DNA of 27,720 nt from Oceanospirillaceae bacterium UBA7410 (GTDB lineage: Bacteria > Pseudomonadota > Gammaproteobacteria > Pseudomonadales > Balneatricaceae), in NCBI GenBank assembly GCA_002470565.1, contig DKMQ01000086.1:1-27720 (forward strand), read 5' to 3'. Shown here piece after piece: positions 19,476 to 27,706 of the stretch. Within the stretch, counting starts at the first letter, position 1; each line of letters opens with the position of its first letter. Under the pieces are notes generated by a model. It was not told the DNA's origin. It saw nothing but the letters and a program-made list of their open reading frames with translations, and did not search any database. A program made the translations under genes and the position numbers.

Positions 19476-19853
19476 ATGACACAATTCGACTTTTCCCGGC
19501 AACGACGCCTGTTGAATGCCGGGGATTATCGAAGGGTCTTTGATCAAGCTGACTTTAAAGTTTCGGACCAGCACCTACTGATTTTAGCCCGCACAAGTTT
19601 ACACGACCAGTCCCGCCTGGGATTAGTTATTGCAAAAAAAGGAATAAAACTCGCTGTTCACCGCAATCGCATTAAGCGCGTAGTGCGAGATAGTTTTAGA
19701 ACTTTGTGCACACAAAACAACGAGTTCCCCCTGCCCTTAGATATAGTTATTTTATCAAGAAAGGGTTTGGGAGAGCTAGATAATGACACTGTGCATCGCT
19801 TGATCAGCAAGCAATGGGCAAGATTACGTAAAAAAACTGCTCAAACTGGTTAA
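19476..19853 (+). CDS. rnpA: Ribonuclease P protein component
   Basis: RnpA is the protein cofactor of RNase P, which with the catalytic RNA trims the 5' leaders of pre-tRNAs. The 125-residue basic protein starts with FSRQRRLLNAGDYRRVFDQ, contains RLGLVIAKKGIKLAVHRNRIKR with the family's RNR signature continuing into VVRDSFR (about 66-79), and has the late conserved VILSRKGLGELD. The ATG at 19476 begins 22 bases after rpmH. In most gammaproteobacteria yidD overlaps or follows directly; here the 94 bases after the stop hold only a promoter, then yidC. Length and motifs are normal (E. coli 119 aa). Confidence 0.97.
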   Translation: MTQFDFSRQRRLLNAGDYRRVFDQADFKVSDQHLLILARTSLHDQSRLGLVIAKKGIKLAVHRNRIKRVVRDSFRTLCTQNNEFPLPLDIVILSRKGLGELDNDTVHRLISKQWARLRKKTAQTG

Positions 19854-19880
19854 ATTTAGCACACTTATCCTACCTGCCCA

Positions 19881-19908
19881 TTGCCAACAGATGCACAGGC
19901 TCTATAAT
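19881..19908 (+). promoter_or_regulatory. Sigma-70 promoter of yidC
   Basis: TTGCCA (19881-19886, five of six matches) and a perfect TATAAT (19903-19908) are separated by 16 bases, about 40 bases before the yidC ATG. yidC therefore probably has its own promoter in the place where yidD normally lies. Confidence 0.75.
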
Positions 19909-19947
19909 CTAACCCCCTTACAATACAACTAACGACGATTTGCTTCT

Positions 19948-21609
19948 ATGGATTTTCAACGCATTATTTTAATTGCGGGTGTCGCCATCATTTCTTACTT
20001 GATGGTACTGCAGTGGAACCAAGATTACGGTACCCAAGCTATTGCCCCGCAGCAAGTCACTAGTGTTTCCGCCTATGATGTGGATACCATAATTACTGAC
20101 TTTGCTGTAGCAACGCAACCCGGCAACAACTCAGACATTGTAGTAGCTCAAGCTGAAAACGCTGCTGCGGGATCACTTATTGAAGTCTCAACAGATACCC
20201 TTAAGGTGGTTATTGACACTCAAGGTGGTGACATTATTCAAGCTTCATTGGTTGACTATCTAGCAGAAATGGAGCATTCAGATGTACCATTTACGTTGCT
20301 AGAGCAAAACCAGCAGCGCACCTATGTTGCACAAAGCGGCCTAATTGGTGTTAACGGCACAGATCTTAGATCCCGTCCAATATTTAACGCCACACAATCT
20401 ACCTATCAGTTGCAAGAAGGTCAGCAAAGTTTAGAAGTGATACTTAGTTTGACTGATGATACTGGTGCTTTGATCAATAAAATCTACACCTTTTCTCGTG
20501 GTAGTCACTTAGTAAACCTAACTTATGCTGTGGATAACCGTGGCACACAACCTTGGTCCGCTAATTTGTTTGGCCAGCTTAAACGCGATCGTTCTGCTGA
20601 CCCCACCGCTGCAGGCGGCATGGGCATGTCAGCTTATTTAGGAGCCGCTTTTTCTTTTCCAGACGAGAAGTATTATCGTTATGATTTTGACGACATGGAT
20701 GATGAAAACTTAAAGCGTACTGAACTAGGTGGTTGGGTAGGCATGCTACAACACTACTTTGTTACTGCATGGGTTCCTAACCCTCAGCTTAGAAATAGTT
20801 ATAGCACCCGTGTTAACAATAACAACTATATTGCTGGCTTTGTTAGCCCAGCACTAGAGTTAAGGGCTGGCGAGTCAGGTACAACATCAGCAGACTTCTA
20901 CGCTGGGCCTAAAATCCAAGCAGACCTTGAAGCAATTTCTGAAAACCTTGACCTAGTTGTTGATTACGGCTGGTTATGGTGGATTTCACAACCTTTATTC
21001 TGGTTGTTAAATACCATGTATGGCTTTGTGGGCAACTGGGGTGTAGCCATTATGCTAACCACCTTATGTGTTAAAGCATTCTTCTTCTATCCATCTGCTA
21101 TTTCTTATCGCTCAATGGCAAAAATGCGAGCTCTAGCTCCCGAAATTGCCAAGTTGAAAGAAAAATTTGGCGATGATCGTGCCAAGATGTCTCAAGGAAT
21201 GATGGAGCTGTATAAGCGTGAAAAAGCCAACCCTTTAAGTGGTTGTTTCCCTATTATCATCCAAATGCCCGTGTTTATAGGTTTATACTGGATGTTAATG
21301 GAGACAGTTGAGCTGCGACATGCACCATTTATGCTTTGGATTCATGACTTATCAGTCCAAGATCCGTATTTTGTGTTGCCACTGCTGATGGGTGCGACTA
21401 TGTTCGTCCAACAGACGCTGAACCCAACACCTCCAGACCCAATGCAAGCCAAGATAATGAAGATGTTGCCTATTGTATTTACCGTCTTCTTCCTTTGGTT
21501 CCCTGCTGCTCTTGTGTTGTACTGGGTAACTAACAACATCTTGTCAATCACCCAACAGTATGTGATTACCAAACGTATTGAAAAGACCATGGCAGAGCGA
21601 AAAAGTTAA
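19948..21609 (+). CDS. yidC: Membrane protein insertase YidC
   Basis: YidC inserts and folds inner-membrane proteins, alone or with SecYEG. The 553-residue protein has the Gram-negative layout: an N-terminal membrane segment (about 5-23), a large periplasmic P1 domain (about 40-335), then the five-helix insertase core. Core landmarks are WWISQPLFWLLNTMY, SYRSMAKMRALAPEI, NPLSGCFPIIIQMPVFIGLY, the loop LRHAPFMLWIHDLS, DPYFVLPLLMG, and FLWFPAALVLYWVTNN. The C-terminal tail is short and basic. The length is close to E. coli YidC (548). It probably has its own promoter (19881-19908) and is followed by a strong terminator (21632-21657), so it can be a single-gene unit. The usual upstream partner yidD is absent. 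Confidence 0.97.
   Translation: MDFQRIILIAGVAIISYLMVLQWNQDYGTQAIAPQQVTSVSAYDVDTIITDFAVATQPGNNSDIVVAQAENAAAGSLIEVSTDTLKVVIDTQGGDIIQASLVDYLAEMEHSDVPFTLLEQNQQRTYVAQSGLIGVNGTDLRSRPIFNATQSTYQLQEGQQSLEVILSLTDDTGALINKIYTFSRGSHLVNLTYAVDNRGTQPWSANLFGQLKRDRSADPTAAGGMGMSAYLGAAFSFPDEKYYRYDFDDMDDENLKRTELGGWVGMLQHYFVTAWVPNPQLRNSYSTRVNNNNYIAGFVSPALELRAGESGTTSADFYAGPKIQADLEAISENLDLVVDYGWLWWISQPLFWLLNTMYGFVGNWGVAIMLTTLCVKAFFFYPSAISYRSMAKMRALAPEIAKLKEKFGDDRAKMSQGMMELYKREKANPLSGCFPIIIQMPVFIGLYWMLMETVELRHAPFMLWIHDLSVQDPYFVLPLLMGATMFVQQTLNPTPPDPMQAKIMKMLPIVFTVFFLWFPAALVLYWVTNNILSITQQYVITKRIEKTMAERKS
20529..20537 (-). promoter_or_regulatory. Perfect DnaA box inside yidC
   Basis: The minus strand reads TTATCCACA. 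On the plus strand it lies in the codons for Val-Asp-Asn in YAVDNRG, so it may be coincidental, but it is the fifth exact box in this window, 1.4 kb from the other side of the presumed oriC. Confidence 0.35.
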
Positions 21610-21631
21610 CCTTGCGCCCTAAACATGTTAC

Positions 21632-21657
21632 AAAGGCCTCCCAGTGAGGCCTTTTTT
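21632..21657 (+). terminator. Rho-independent terminator after yidC
   Basis: AAAGGCCTC (21632-21640) pairs with GAGGCCTTT (21646-21654) around the loop CCAGT, and a T6 run follows. It separates yidC from mnmE. With A residues on the left arm it could also act on minus-strand transcripts. Confidence 0.9.
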
Positions 21658-21702
21658 GTATTAATTACGTCTTATTTTGTGCCATAGGAGCCTTAAAATA
21701 CC

Positions 21703-23061
21703 GTGCAAACAGATCTAGATACCATTTGCGCTCAAACCACCCCACCTGGTCGTGGCGGTGTAGGCATTATCCGTCTATCCGGCCCTGAAGCCCTAGCCTA
21801 TGGGCAAAAGCTTAGCCGCAATAAGGGTCTCCTTAGACATGCCCACTATGGCCCATTTTTGGATGTACAAGGTGAGCAGATTGATGCGGGAATAAGCTTG
21901 TACTTTAAAGGCCCTGACTCTTTTACTGGTGAAGATGTATTTGAATTTCAGGGCCATGGTGGCCAAGTAGTGATGGATGTACTCCAACGAGAGCTAACTA
22001 CGCTAGGGGCTCGTATAGCTAGACCTGGCGAATTCTCTGAGCGCGCCTTCCTAAATGATAAAATGGACCTAGCTCAAGCAGAGTCTATTGCAGACTTGAT
22101 CGACGCCAGCTCAGAACAAGCCGCAAGAAACGCGTTACGCTCTTTACAGGGGGTGTTTTCAAATCGTATAAAAGAGTTGGTTGAAAGCCTCATATATTTG
22201 CGACTATACGTAGAAGCGGCGATCGACTTTCCAGAAGAAGAGATTGATTTTTTAGCCGACGGTAAGGTTGGCGGCCTATTAGATGATGCGCGCTTAGCCC
22301 TAAATCATTTACTACAACAGGCACATCAAGGCAGCCTATTACAAGAAGGAATGCAAGTAGTTATTGCAGGGGCACCTAATGCTGGTAAATCTAGCTTACT
22401 TAATGCCTTAGCCGGACAAGATCGCGCCATTGTTACAGATATTGCAGGTACAACACGGGATGTGTTGAAAGAGTCTATTAATTTAGATGGTTTACCACTG
22501 CATATTATAGATACTGCTGGTTTGCGGGAAAGTCCAGATACCGTAGAGAGAATAGGCATTGAGCGCGCGGTTGAGGCCATTGTTCAAGCTGATCAAGTGT
22601 TGTTACTGCAAGATGCCAAGGACAATACATCTGCACTAAAGCATTGGCAAGACTTAATGGGCTCCCAACCCATGCCAAGCCACCTCACCTTAGTGCGTAA
22701 CAAAATAGACCTCTCAAGCACTCAACCCCAGTTGACGAACATAGATGGCGTAGACTGTATTTATATAAGCGCAAAACATGGACAAGGTTTAGACTTACTG
22801 AAAAACCAACTCAAACACGCTGTTGGCTATCAGGCCACGTTGGAGGGTGGGTTTAGCGCACGTAGACGTCACTTAGATGCACTAAAACGGTGTGAAGCAC
22901 TGCTTCAAGATGGAGCGGCACAACTAGCCTATACCCAAGCTGGTGAGCTTTTGGCAGAAGACTTACGCTTAGCTCAAGAGTGTTTGAATGAAATAACTGG
23001 CACCTTTACCAGCGATGATTTATTAGGCCGAATTTTCGGATCATTTTGTATCGGGAAATAA
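21703..23061 (+). CDS. mnmE: tRNA uridine-5-carboxymethylaminomethyl modification GTPase MnmE
   Basis: MnmE (TrmE) with MnmG builds the cmnm5 group on U34 of several tRNAs. Residues 1-120 form the folate-binding domain, with [21 protein letters not shown] at the start. Helical parts enclose a G domain with G1 GAPNAGKS (223-230), G2 [10 protein letters not shown]3 DTAGL and G4 NKID. The C-terminus is FCIGK, with the conserved cysteine (C449) of the family. The 452-residue length is standard (E. coli 454). It starts with GTG at 21703; AGGAG lies 12 bases upstream, rather far. Its partner mnmG, which commonly follows, is not here: phoB begins 6 bases after the stop. The enzyme itself looks fully intact. 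Confidence 0.97.
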   Translation: MQTDLDTICAQTTPPGRGGVGIIRLSGPEALAYGQKLSRNKGLLRHAHYGPFLDVQGEQIDAGISLYFKGPDSFTGEDVFEFQGHGGQVVMDVLQRELTTLGARIARPGEFSERAFLNDKMDLAQAESIADLIDASSEQAARNALRSLQGVFSNRIKELVESLIYLRLYVEAAIDFPEEEIDFLADGKVGGLLDDARLALNHLLQQAHQGSLLQEGMQVVIAGAPNAGKSSLLNALAGQDRAIVTDIAGTTRDVLKESINLDGLPLHIIDTAGLRESPDTVERIGIERAVEAIVQADQVLLLQDAKDNTSALKHWQDLMGSQPMPSHLTLVRNKIDLSSTQPQLTNIDGVDCIYISAKHGQGLDLLKNQLKHAVGYQATLEGGFSARRRHLDALKRCEALLQDGAAQLAYTQAGELLAEDLRLAQECLNEITGTFTSDDLLGRIFGSFCIGK

Positions 23062-23067
23062 CCCATT

Positions 23068-23775
23068 ATGTCCAACGAACACCACATTTTATGTATCGAG
23101 GATGAGGTTGATATCCAAGAGATTATTGCTTATAACCTTCAAAAGGCAGGCTACTCTGTCTCTGTGGCAGAGGATGGTCTCAAGGGCTTGGAGCTAGCAA
23201 AAGCTAAGCTTCCCGACTTAATATTACTTGATGTTATGTTACCAAACTTAAATGGTATGCAGGTATGTGAACGCCTTAAGGCTGACGCCAAAACCCAATC
23301 CATCCCTATTATTATGTTGTCAGCTAAAAGTGAAGAAAGCGACATCATTGGTGGCCTAAGCCTAGGTGCTGATGATTACATGACCAAACCATTTAGCCAA
23401 GCTGAGTTATTAGCCAGAATTAAAGTCGCGTTGCGCAGAAAAACCAGCACAAACATACTTTCAATAGGATCTTTATCTCTAGATCTTAACGCCCACCACT
23501 GCACACTCCATGGCAAAAAACTAAAACTTACAACGACAGAATTTAAGCTATTAAACACACTGATGGCAAAACCTGGGCGAGCCTTTTCGCGAGAACAACT
23601 CATCCTATCTGCCTTAGGCGATCAGTCTGAAGTGGTAGATCGTAATGTTGACGTGCATATACGTGGGGTGCGCAAGCAGCTTGGCAAAGCTGCTTGCGCT
23701 ATAGAGACTGTCCGAGGTGTGGGTTATCGTTGCAACCCTGATTACGCGCAAACTCTAACAATTGAAGAACAATAG
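23068..23775 (+). CDS. phoB: Phosphate regulon response regulator PhoB
   Basis: PhoB activates genes for phosphate starvation once phosphorylated by PhoR. The receiver domain (1-120) has the acidic pair ED (11-12), phospho-acceptor D55 in LILLDVMLPNLNG, S85 in IIMLSAKSEE and K107 in DDYMTKPFS. The C-terminal winged-helix domain (about 135-228) includes LTTTEFKLLNTLM and VDRNVDVHIRGVRKQLG followed by IETVRGVGYR, the PhoB/OmpR signature. The length of 235 is usual (E. coli 229). The ATG at 23068 is 6 bases after the mnmE stop, so it may be read from the mnmE transcript; I see no terminator or clear promoter between. phoR follows with one base between. Naming rests on family features plus the phoR and PiT neighbours. 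Confidence 0.92.
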   Translation: MSNEHHILCIEDEVDIQEIIAYNLQKAGYSVSVAEDGLKGLELAKAKLPDLILLDVMLPNLNGMQVCERLKADAKTQSIPIIMLSAKSEESDIIGGLSLGADDYMTKPFSQAELLARIKVALRRKTSTNILSIGSLSLDLNAHHCTLHGKKLKLTTTEFKLLNTLMAKPGRAFSREQLILSALGDQSEVVDRNVDVHIRGVRKQLGKAACAIETVRGVGYRCNPDYAQTLTIEEQ

Positions 23776-23776
23776 C

Positions 23777-25549
23777 ATGCGTCATTCGCCCATATTCATA
23801 AGACTTTACGCTGGTTTTGCAATAGTTATATTGTTTAGTATTTTGATTGTTGGATTAATGGTTCAGCGCCAAATAGAACAAGCAAGCTTAAGAGACATCC
23901 GTAACAACCTGTCAAGCCAAGGCTTTATACTGCAACAATCCTTCGCTAATATTGGCAACCAAAATCAGCAGCAAATACAACATACGGTTGAGAAAATTGG
24001 TCGTCGTATTGATACTCGAATCACATTATTAACAATCAATGGCGTCGTTATTGCAGATTCAGAATTCAATCCTGAAGACATGGACAACCATCTATATAGA
24101 CCAGAAATCATTGCCGCTAACGAATCCCAAGTAGGGTATTCTAAGCGCTATAGTGAAACCTTAAAAAGACCCATGTTATATGCTGCAATATCAGCTATGA
24201 CCAATGACTCAGATGTTGGCTACATACGCACAGCACTGTCTACACAGCGTATAGATGAAGAAATTAACTACCTGCGACGAGTCATCATTACAGCGGCGAG
24301 CCTTACTGGCATTATTGCTTTATTTATAGGTTATTGGTTGGCCATGAGCTTTGCTAGGCCTCTTCGACAGATGACAGTGATTGCCAATAACTATGCCCAT
24401 GGCCGTTATCAACTGCGAATTCCTAGTCATAGATCAGATGAAATAGGCGACTTAGCCAGATCGCTTAATCAAATGGCAGATATATCTGCACAACGTTTTG
24501 ATATTATAACAACTGAACGCGACCAGCTATCCACCATACTTAAAAGCATGAACGAAGGTGTCATCACGGTCACCAGTGATGGTCTTATCACCCATGTTAA
24601 TGCTGCTGCATGTCGTATGCTGCGAACCAGTGGTGAGCGCTGTTTAGGCCAAGCCTTAAGGGATATCGATGATTCTAAAAACTTGCATGAAACCTTTATC
24701 CAATGCCAACAAAAACAAACGAGTGTAGAACGCACAATTCAACTTGATGGTTATACCTTTGCACGACACTACCGCTTACATGCTACTTTATTAAAAGAAT
24801 CCAACCAAGCAGATGCTATTTTAGTATTGCAGGACATTACTGACGTTAAACGCATTGATAACATGCGTGCAGACTTTGTAGCTAATGCATCCCATGAATT
24901 AAAGACGCCTATTACAGCGATTAGAGGATTTGCGGAAACATTAATAGAAGATGAGGCCATAGATCACTCTATGAGGCAGCGTTTTATCCGCAAAATTCAT
25001 GGCCAGTCGATTCGCTTATCAGACTTAGTGTCGGATTTATTAGCTCTTTCAAGGTTAGAAAACAACGATCAGGCATTTAATACTCAGGTAGATTTCCAAC
25101 AAGTAGTCCAAAGGGTGTGTGCTAATTTACAAGCCGTCGCTCAGTCACAAAAGGTGGATTTACAATTTAACTCAAAAGATGGCCCAATGGTATTGTTAGG
25201 TGACGATAAAGCATTAGGCCAAATGGCTACCAATCTCATTGATAATGCCATCAAATATACATCACAAAGCGGCACAGTTAAGGTGAGTATTGAAATTCTC
25301 CAAGGTAGGGCTGTACTTAGCGTAAATGATGATGGTCTGGGAATCGATGAAGCAGATCAGGAACGAATATTTGAACGTTTTTATAGGGTTGATAAGGCTC
25401 GGTCAAAATCACTTGGGGGCACAGGTCTTGGCCTTGCTATTGTAAAACACATTGTCCAAAGCCATAGGGGCCGATTACAACTGAACAGTAAAATAACAAA
25501 AGGCTCCACTTTCACAGTCACCTTGCCTCTTTACAAACAAGTTAAGTAA
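23777..25549 (+). CDS. phoR: Phosphate-regulon-type sensor histidine kinase PhoR with extracytoplasmic sensor domain
   Basis: This kinase would phosphorylate PhoB. In the 590-residue reading (ATG 23777): TM1 (about 9-28), a periplasmic region of about 135 residues containing TINGVVIADSEFNPEDMDNH followed by LYRPEI, TM2 (about 166-190), HAMP (about 190-242), a cytoplasmic PAS domain (about 250-358), HisKA with FVANASHELKTPITAIRGF (phospho-acceptor near H373), and HATPase_c with NLIDNAIKYT, GIDEADQERIFERFYRVD and GGTGLGLAIVKHIV. E. coli PhoR is about 430 residues and lacks the periplasmic domain; this layout resembles Bacillus PhoR and WalK-type kinases instead. A TTG at 23762 would add five residues and overlap phoB; the ATG is preferred. 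The name rests on pairing with phoB and the phosphate transporter downstream. Confidence 0.87.
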   Translation: MRHSPIFIRLYAGFAIVILFSILIVGLMVQRQIEQASLRDIRNNLSSQGFILQQSFANIGNQNQQQIQHTVEKIGRRIDTRITLLTINGVVIADSEFNPEDMDNHLYRPEIIAANESQVGYSKRYSETLKRPMLYAAISAMTNDSDVGYIRTALSTQRIDEEINYLRRVIITAASLTGIIALFIGYWLAMSFARPLRQMTVIANNYAHGRYQLRIPSHRSDEIGDLARSLNQMADISAQRFDIITTERDQLSTILKSMNEGVITVTSDGLITHVNAAACRMLRTSGERCLGQALRDIDDSKNLHETFIQCQQKQTSVERTIQLDGYTFARHYRLHATLLKESNQADAILVLQDITDVKRIDNMRADFVANASHELKTPITAIRGFAETLIEDEAIDHSMRQRFIRKIHGQSIRLSDLVSDLLALSRLENNDQAFNTQVDFQQVVQRVCANLQAVAQSQKVDLQFNSKDGPMVLLGDDKALGQMATNLIDNAIKYTSQSGTVKVSIEILQGRAVLSVNDDGLGIDEADQERIFERFYRVDKARSKSLGGTGLGLAIVKHIVQSHRGRLQLNSKITKGSTFTVTLPLYKQVK

Positions 25550-25569
25550 TTATAAATTAAACCACAATC

Positions 25570-25601
25570 TTTATATAACCTTAACAATGTATAACTATAA
25601 T
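25570..25601 (+). promoter_or_regulatory. Possible activator-dependent promoter of the DUF47-pit pair
   Basis: A perfect TATAAT (25596-25601) has no proper -35 hexamer. Instead the direct repeat TTTATA (25570-25575), N5, TTAACA (25581-25586) with an 11-base period ends nine bases before it, the geometry expected of a PhoB/PhoP-type box replacing the -35. The match to the E. coli pho box is poor, so control by PhoB is inferred from geometry and gene context. Confidence 0.35.
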
Positions 25602-25646
25602 GCTTCACAACAATAATCATTCTTATTATTTGTAGAGGTAGTTTAC

Positions 25647-26321
25647 ATGGCAAATCCCATACTGAGTTTGTTTGGCCATTCACCTATAAAACCATTACAA
25701 AACCACATGCAGACCGTTCTGCAGTGCGTTGAATTACTTGTCCCTTTCTTTCAAGCTATCGCTAAAGAAGACTGGGACAAGGTTGAATCCACTTACAATC
25801 TGATTGCTGATTTTGAAGGTAAAGCTGATGATCAGAAACAAGATATCCGTTTGCATCTACCGAAAAGTTTGTTTATGCCTATTAATCGCTCAGACCTTAT
25901 CCAGCTGCTAAGTAAGCAAGATAAGATTTGCAACACAGCTAAAGATATAGCTGGCATTATGCTCGGGCGCAAACAAGTGGTTCCCAAAAAGATAGCCACT
26001 GATATGACAGCCTATGTGAAGTCTGCTGTGGCTGTAGCTGTTGAAGCTAAGGTAGTAATAGATGAGTTAGATGAACTGATTGGTTCTGGTTTTGGTGGTC
26101 GAGAAATAGATCGTATCAACCGCTGCATTACAAAACTTGAAAAAGCAGAGGATAAAAACGACAAGCGTCAGATATCCCTGCGCGCTAAATTGCATGAAAT
26201 CGAAACAGATCTACCCCCCATTGATGCCATGTTTATGTATAAAACCATCGAAGCAATTGGCAACTTAGCCGACCGGGCCCAAAGTGCTGGCGAACAAATA
26301 CAAGTTATCGTTGCTCGATAG
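25647..26321 (+). CDS. DUF47 / TIGR00153 family protein (PhoU-like Pit accessory protein)
   Basis: This 224-residue, almost wholly helical protein belongs to the DUF47 family, distant relatives of PhoU often encoded beside PiT transporters and thought to modulate them. Visible signs are the start ILSLFGHSPIKPLQNHM, the polar helices FQAIAKEDWDKVESTYNLIADFEGKADDQK (in two halves, about 35-64), the stretch LPKSLFMPINRSDLIQLLSKQDKI (about 70-93), and the acidic-basic helices near KLEKAEDKNDKRQ. There is no signal peptide or membrane segment, so it is cytoplasmic. An AGAGGTAG ribosome site precedes ATG 25647. pit follows after 47 bases on the same strand, and phoBR lies upstream, which places it in phosphate uptake. 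The exact role is inferred. Confidence 0.88.
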   Translation: MANPILSLFGHSPIKPLQNHMQTVLQCVELLVPFFQAIAKEDWDKVESTYNLIADFEGKADDQKQDIRLHLPKSLFMPINRSDLIQLLSKQDKICNTAKDIAGIMLGRKQVVPKKIATDMTAYVKSAVAVAVEAKVVIDELDELIGSGFGGREIDRINRCITKLEKAEDKNDKRQISLRAKLHEIETDLPPIDAMFMYKTIEAIGNLADRAQSAGEQIQVIVAR

Positions 26322-26368
26322 TTACTAATAAATCTAATATCACACAAAACATAGGTTCAAAAAATACT

Positions 26369-27643
26369 ATGGATGTTTTAAACGAATACGGTCAGATTTT
26401 ACTTATTTTAGCCATTATTTTTGGTGTGTTTATGGCTTGGGGCGTAGGTGCCAATGATGTGGCTAATGCTATGGGCACCTCTGTTGGCTCAGGTGCCATC
26501 ACATTAAAACAAGCCATCATCATCGCAATGATTTTCGAATTTGCAGGGGCTTACTTAGCAGGTGGAGAAGTCACTGCTACCATTCGTAAGGGTATAATTG
26601 ATCCCCTTACCCTGCAAGGTACGCCAGAGTATTTAGTGTACGGTATGCTATCTGCACTGCTTGCTGCTGGCACCTGGTTATTGTTTGCATCCATCTTGGG
26701 CTGGCCAGTATCAACAACCCACTCTATTGTTGGTGCTATTGTGGGCTTTGCAGCTGTAGCCATCTCTGTTGATGCTGTAAATTGGAGCAAGGTAGGCACT
26801 ATTGCGGCTAGTTGGATTGTTTCACCAGTGCTAGCTGGTGTTGTATCTTACATGTTGTTCAAAAGTGTTCAGCGCTTAATACTTGATACTGAAAAACCTT
26901 TTGAAAATGCCAAACGTTATGTGCCTGTGTACATGTTTATGGTTGGCTTTATGATCACCATGGTGACGTTAATAAAAGGTTTAAAGCATGTGTTTAAAGA
27001 CATTGGTTTTAGTTTAAACTATTTTGAAATGTCTTTAATAGCCGCTATCGCTGGCCTGATAGTTTCCTTAATTGGTGGCATTATGCTCACGCGTGTAAAG
27101 CGTGAAAGCGCTATTGAAGAAGATGATCGTTTTGCTAACGTAGAAAAAGTCTTTGCTGTACTAATGGTATTTACTGCTTGCGCTATGGCCTTTGCACATG
27201 GATCTAACGATGTAGCTAATGCGGTAGGCCCAATGGCTGCAGCAATAGCAACTATCAAATCTGGTGCTGTAACAGCTAAATCGACTATGCCTGCTTGGAT
27301 CCTTTTGGTGGGCGGTGTAGGTATTGTTATTGGTCTTGTTACCTACGGATATAAAGTAATGGCGACCATAGGTACAAAGATCACTGAACTAACACCTAGT
27401 AGAGGCTTTGCAGCTACACTGGGAGCCTCTGCAACAGTTGTGCTTGCGTCAGGTATTGGTTTGCCTATTTCTACCACACACACGCTGGTTGGTGCTGTAT
27501 TAGGTGTGGGTTTAGCCCGGGGTTTAGCTGCAATTAACTTGCGTATAGTGGCTACGATATTCACCTCGTGGGTAATCACTTTGCCTGCTGGAGCAATATT
27601 GTCGATTATATTCTTTTACATATTCAAAGTGGTTTTCTCTTAG
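26369..27643 (+). CDS. pit: PiT-family inorganic phosphate transporter
   Basis: PiT proteins are inner-membrane low-affinity phosphate (or metal-phosphate) symporters driven by H+ or Na+. The 424-residue protein is hydrophobic throughout with an internal duplication. The first signature GVGANDVANAMGTSVGSGAI lies at about 25-44 and its repeat FAHGSNDVANAVGPMAAAIA at about 273-292. Each half also carries an STTHS or STTHT loop (WPVSTTHSIVGAIVG near 112 and LPISTTHTLVGAVLG near 367). Bacterial Pit proteins run from about 330 to 500 residues, so the length is normal. It is preceded by a DUF47 gene and probably co-transcribed with it, and a strong terminator follows. The transported species could also be sulphate in some relatives, but the DUF47 and phoBR context favours phosphate. 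Confidence 0.93.
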   Translation: MDVLNEYGQILLILAIIFGVFMAWGVGANDVANAMGTSVGSGAITLKQAIIIAMIFEFAGAYLAGGEVTATIRKGIIDPLTLQGTPEYLVYGMLSALLAAGTWLLFASILGWPVSTTHSIVGAIVGFAAVAISVDAVNWSKVGTIAASWIVSPVLAGVVSYMLFKSVQRLILDTEKPFENAKRYVPVYMFMVGFMITMVTLIKGLKHVFKDIGFSLNYFEMSLIAAIAGLIVSLIGGIMLTRVKRESAIEEDDRFANVEKVFAVLMVFTACAMAFAHGSNDVANAVGPMAAAIATIKSGAVTAKSTMPAWILLVGGVGIVIGLVTYGYKVMATIGTKITELTPSRGFAATLGASATVVLASGIGLPISTTHTLVGAVLGVGLARGLAAINLRIVATIFTSWVITLPAGAILSIIFFYIFKVVFS

Positions 27644-27668
27644 ACTTAAATGAGTATAAGTTTTAATT

Positions 27669-27706
27669 AAAAAGCCCACGGTGCGTAAAACACCGTGGGC
27701 TTTTTT
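27669..27706 (+). terminator. Rho-independent terminator after pit
   Basis: Arms 27669-27683 and 27691-27705 are perfectly complementary over 15 bases, with the GC-rich core GCCCACGGTG/CACCGTGGGC, loop CGTAAAA and a T6 run. The flanking A-run on the left arm makes it usable from the other strand too. Confidence 0.93.

Noticed and set aside
23762..23776. TTG start for phoR overlapping phoB
   Set aside because: ATG 23777 is one base after the phoB stop with an upstream GAAGA; the extra residues KNNS have no family support.
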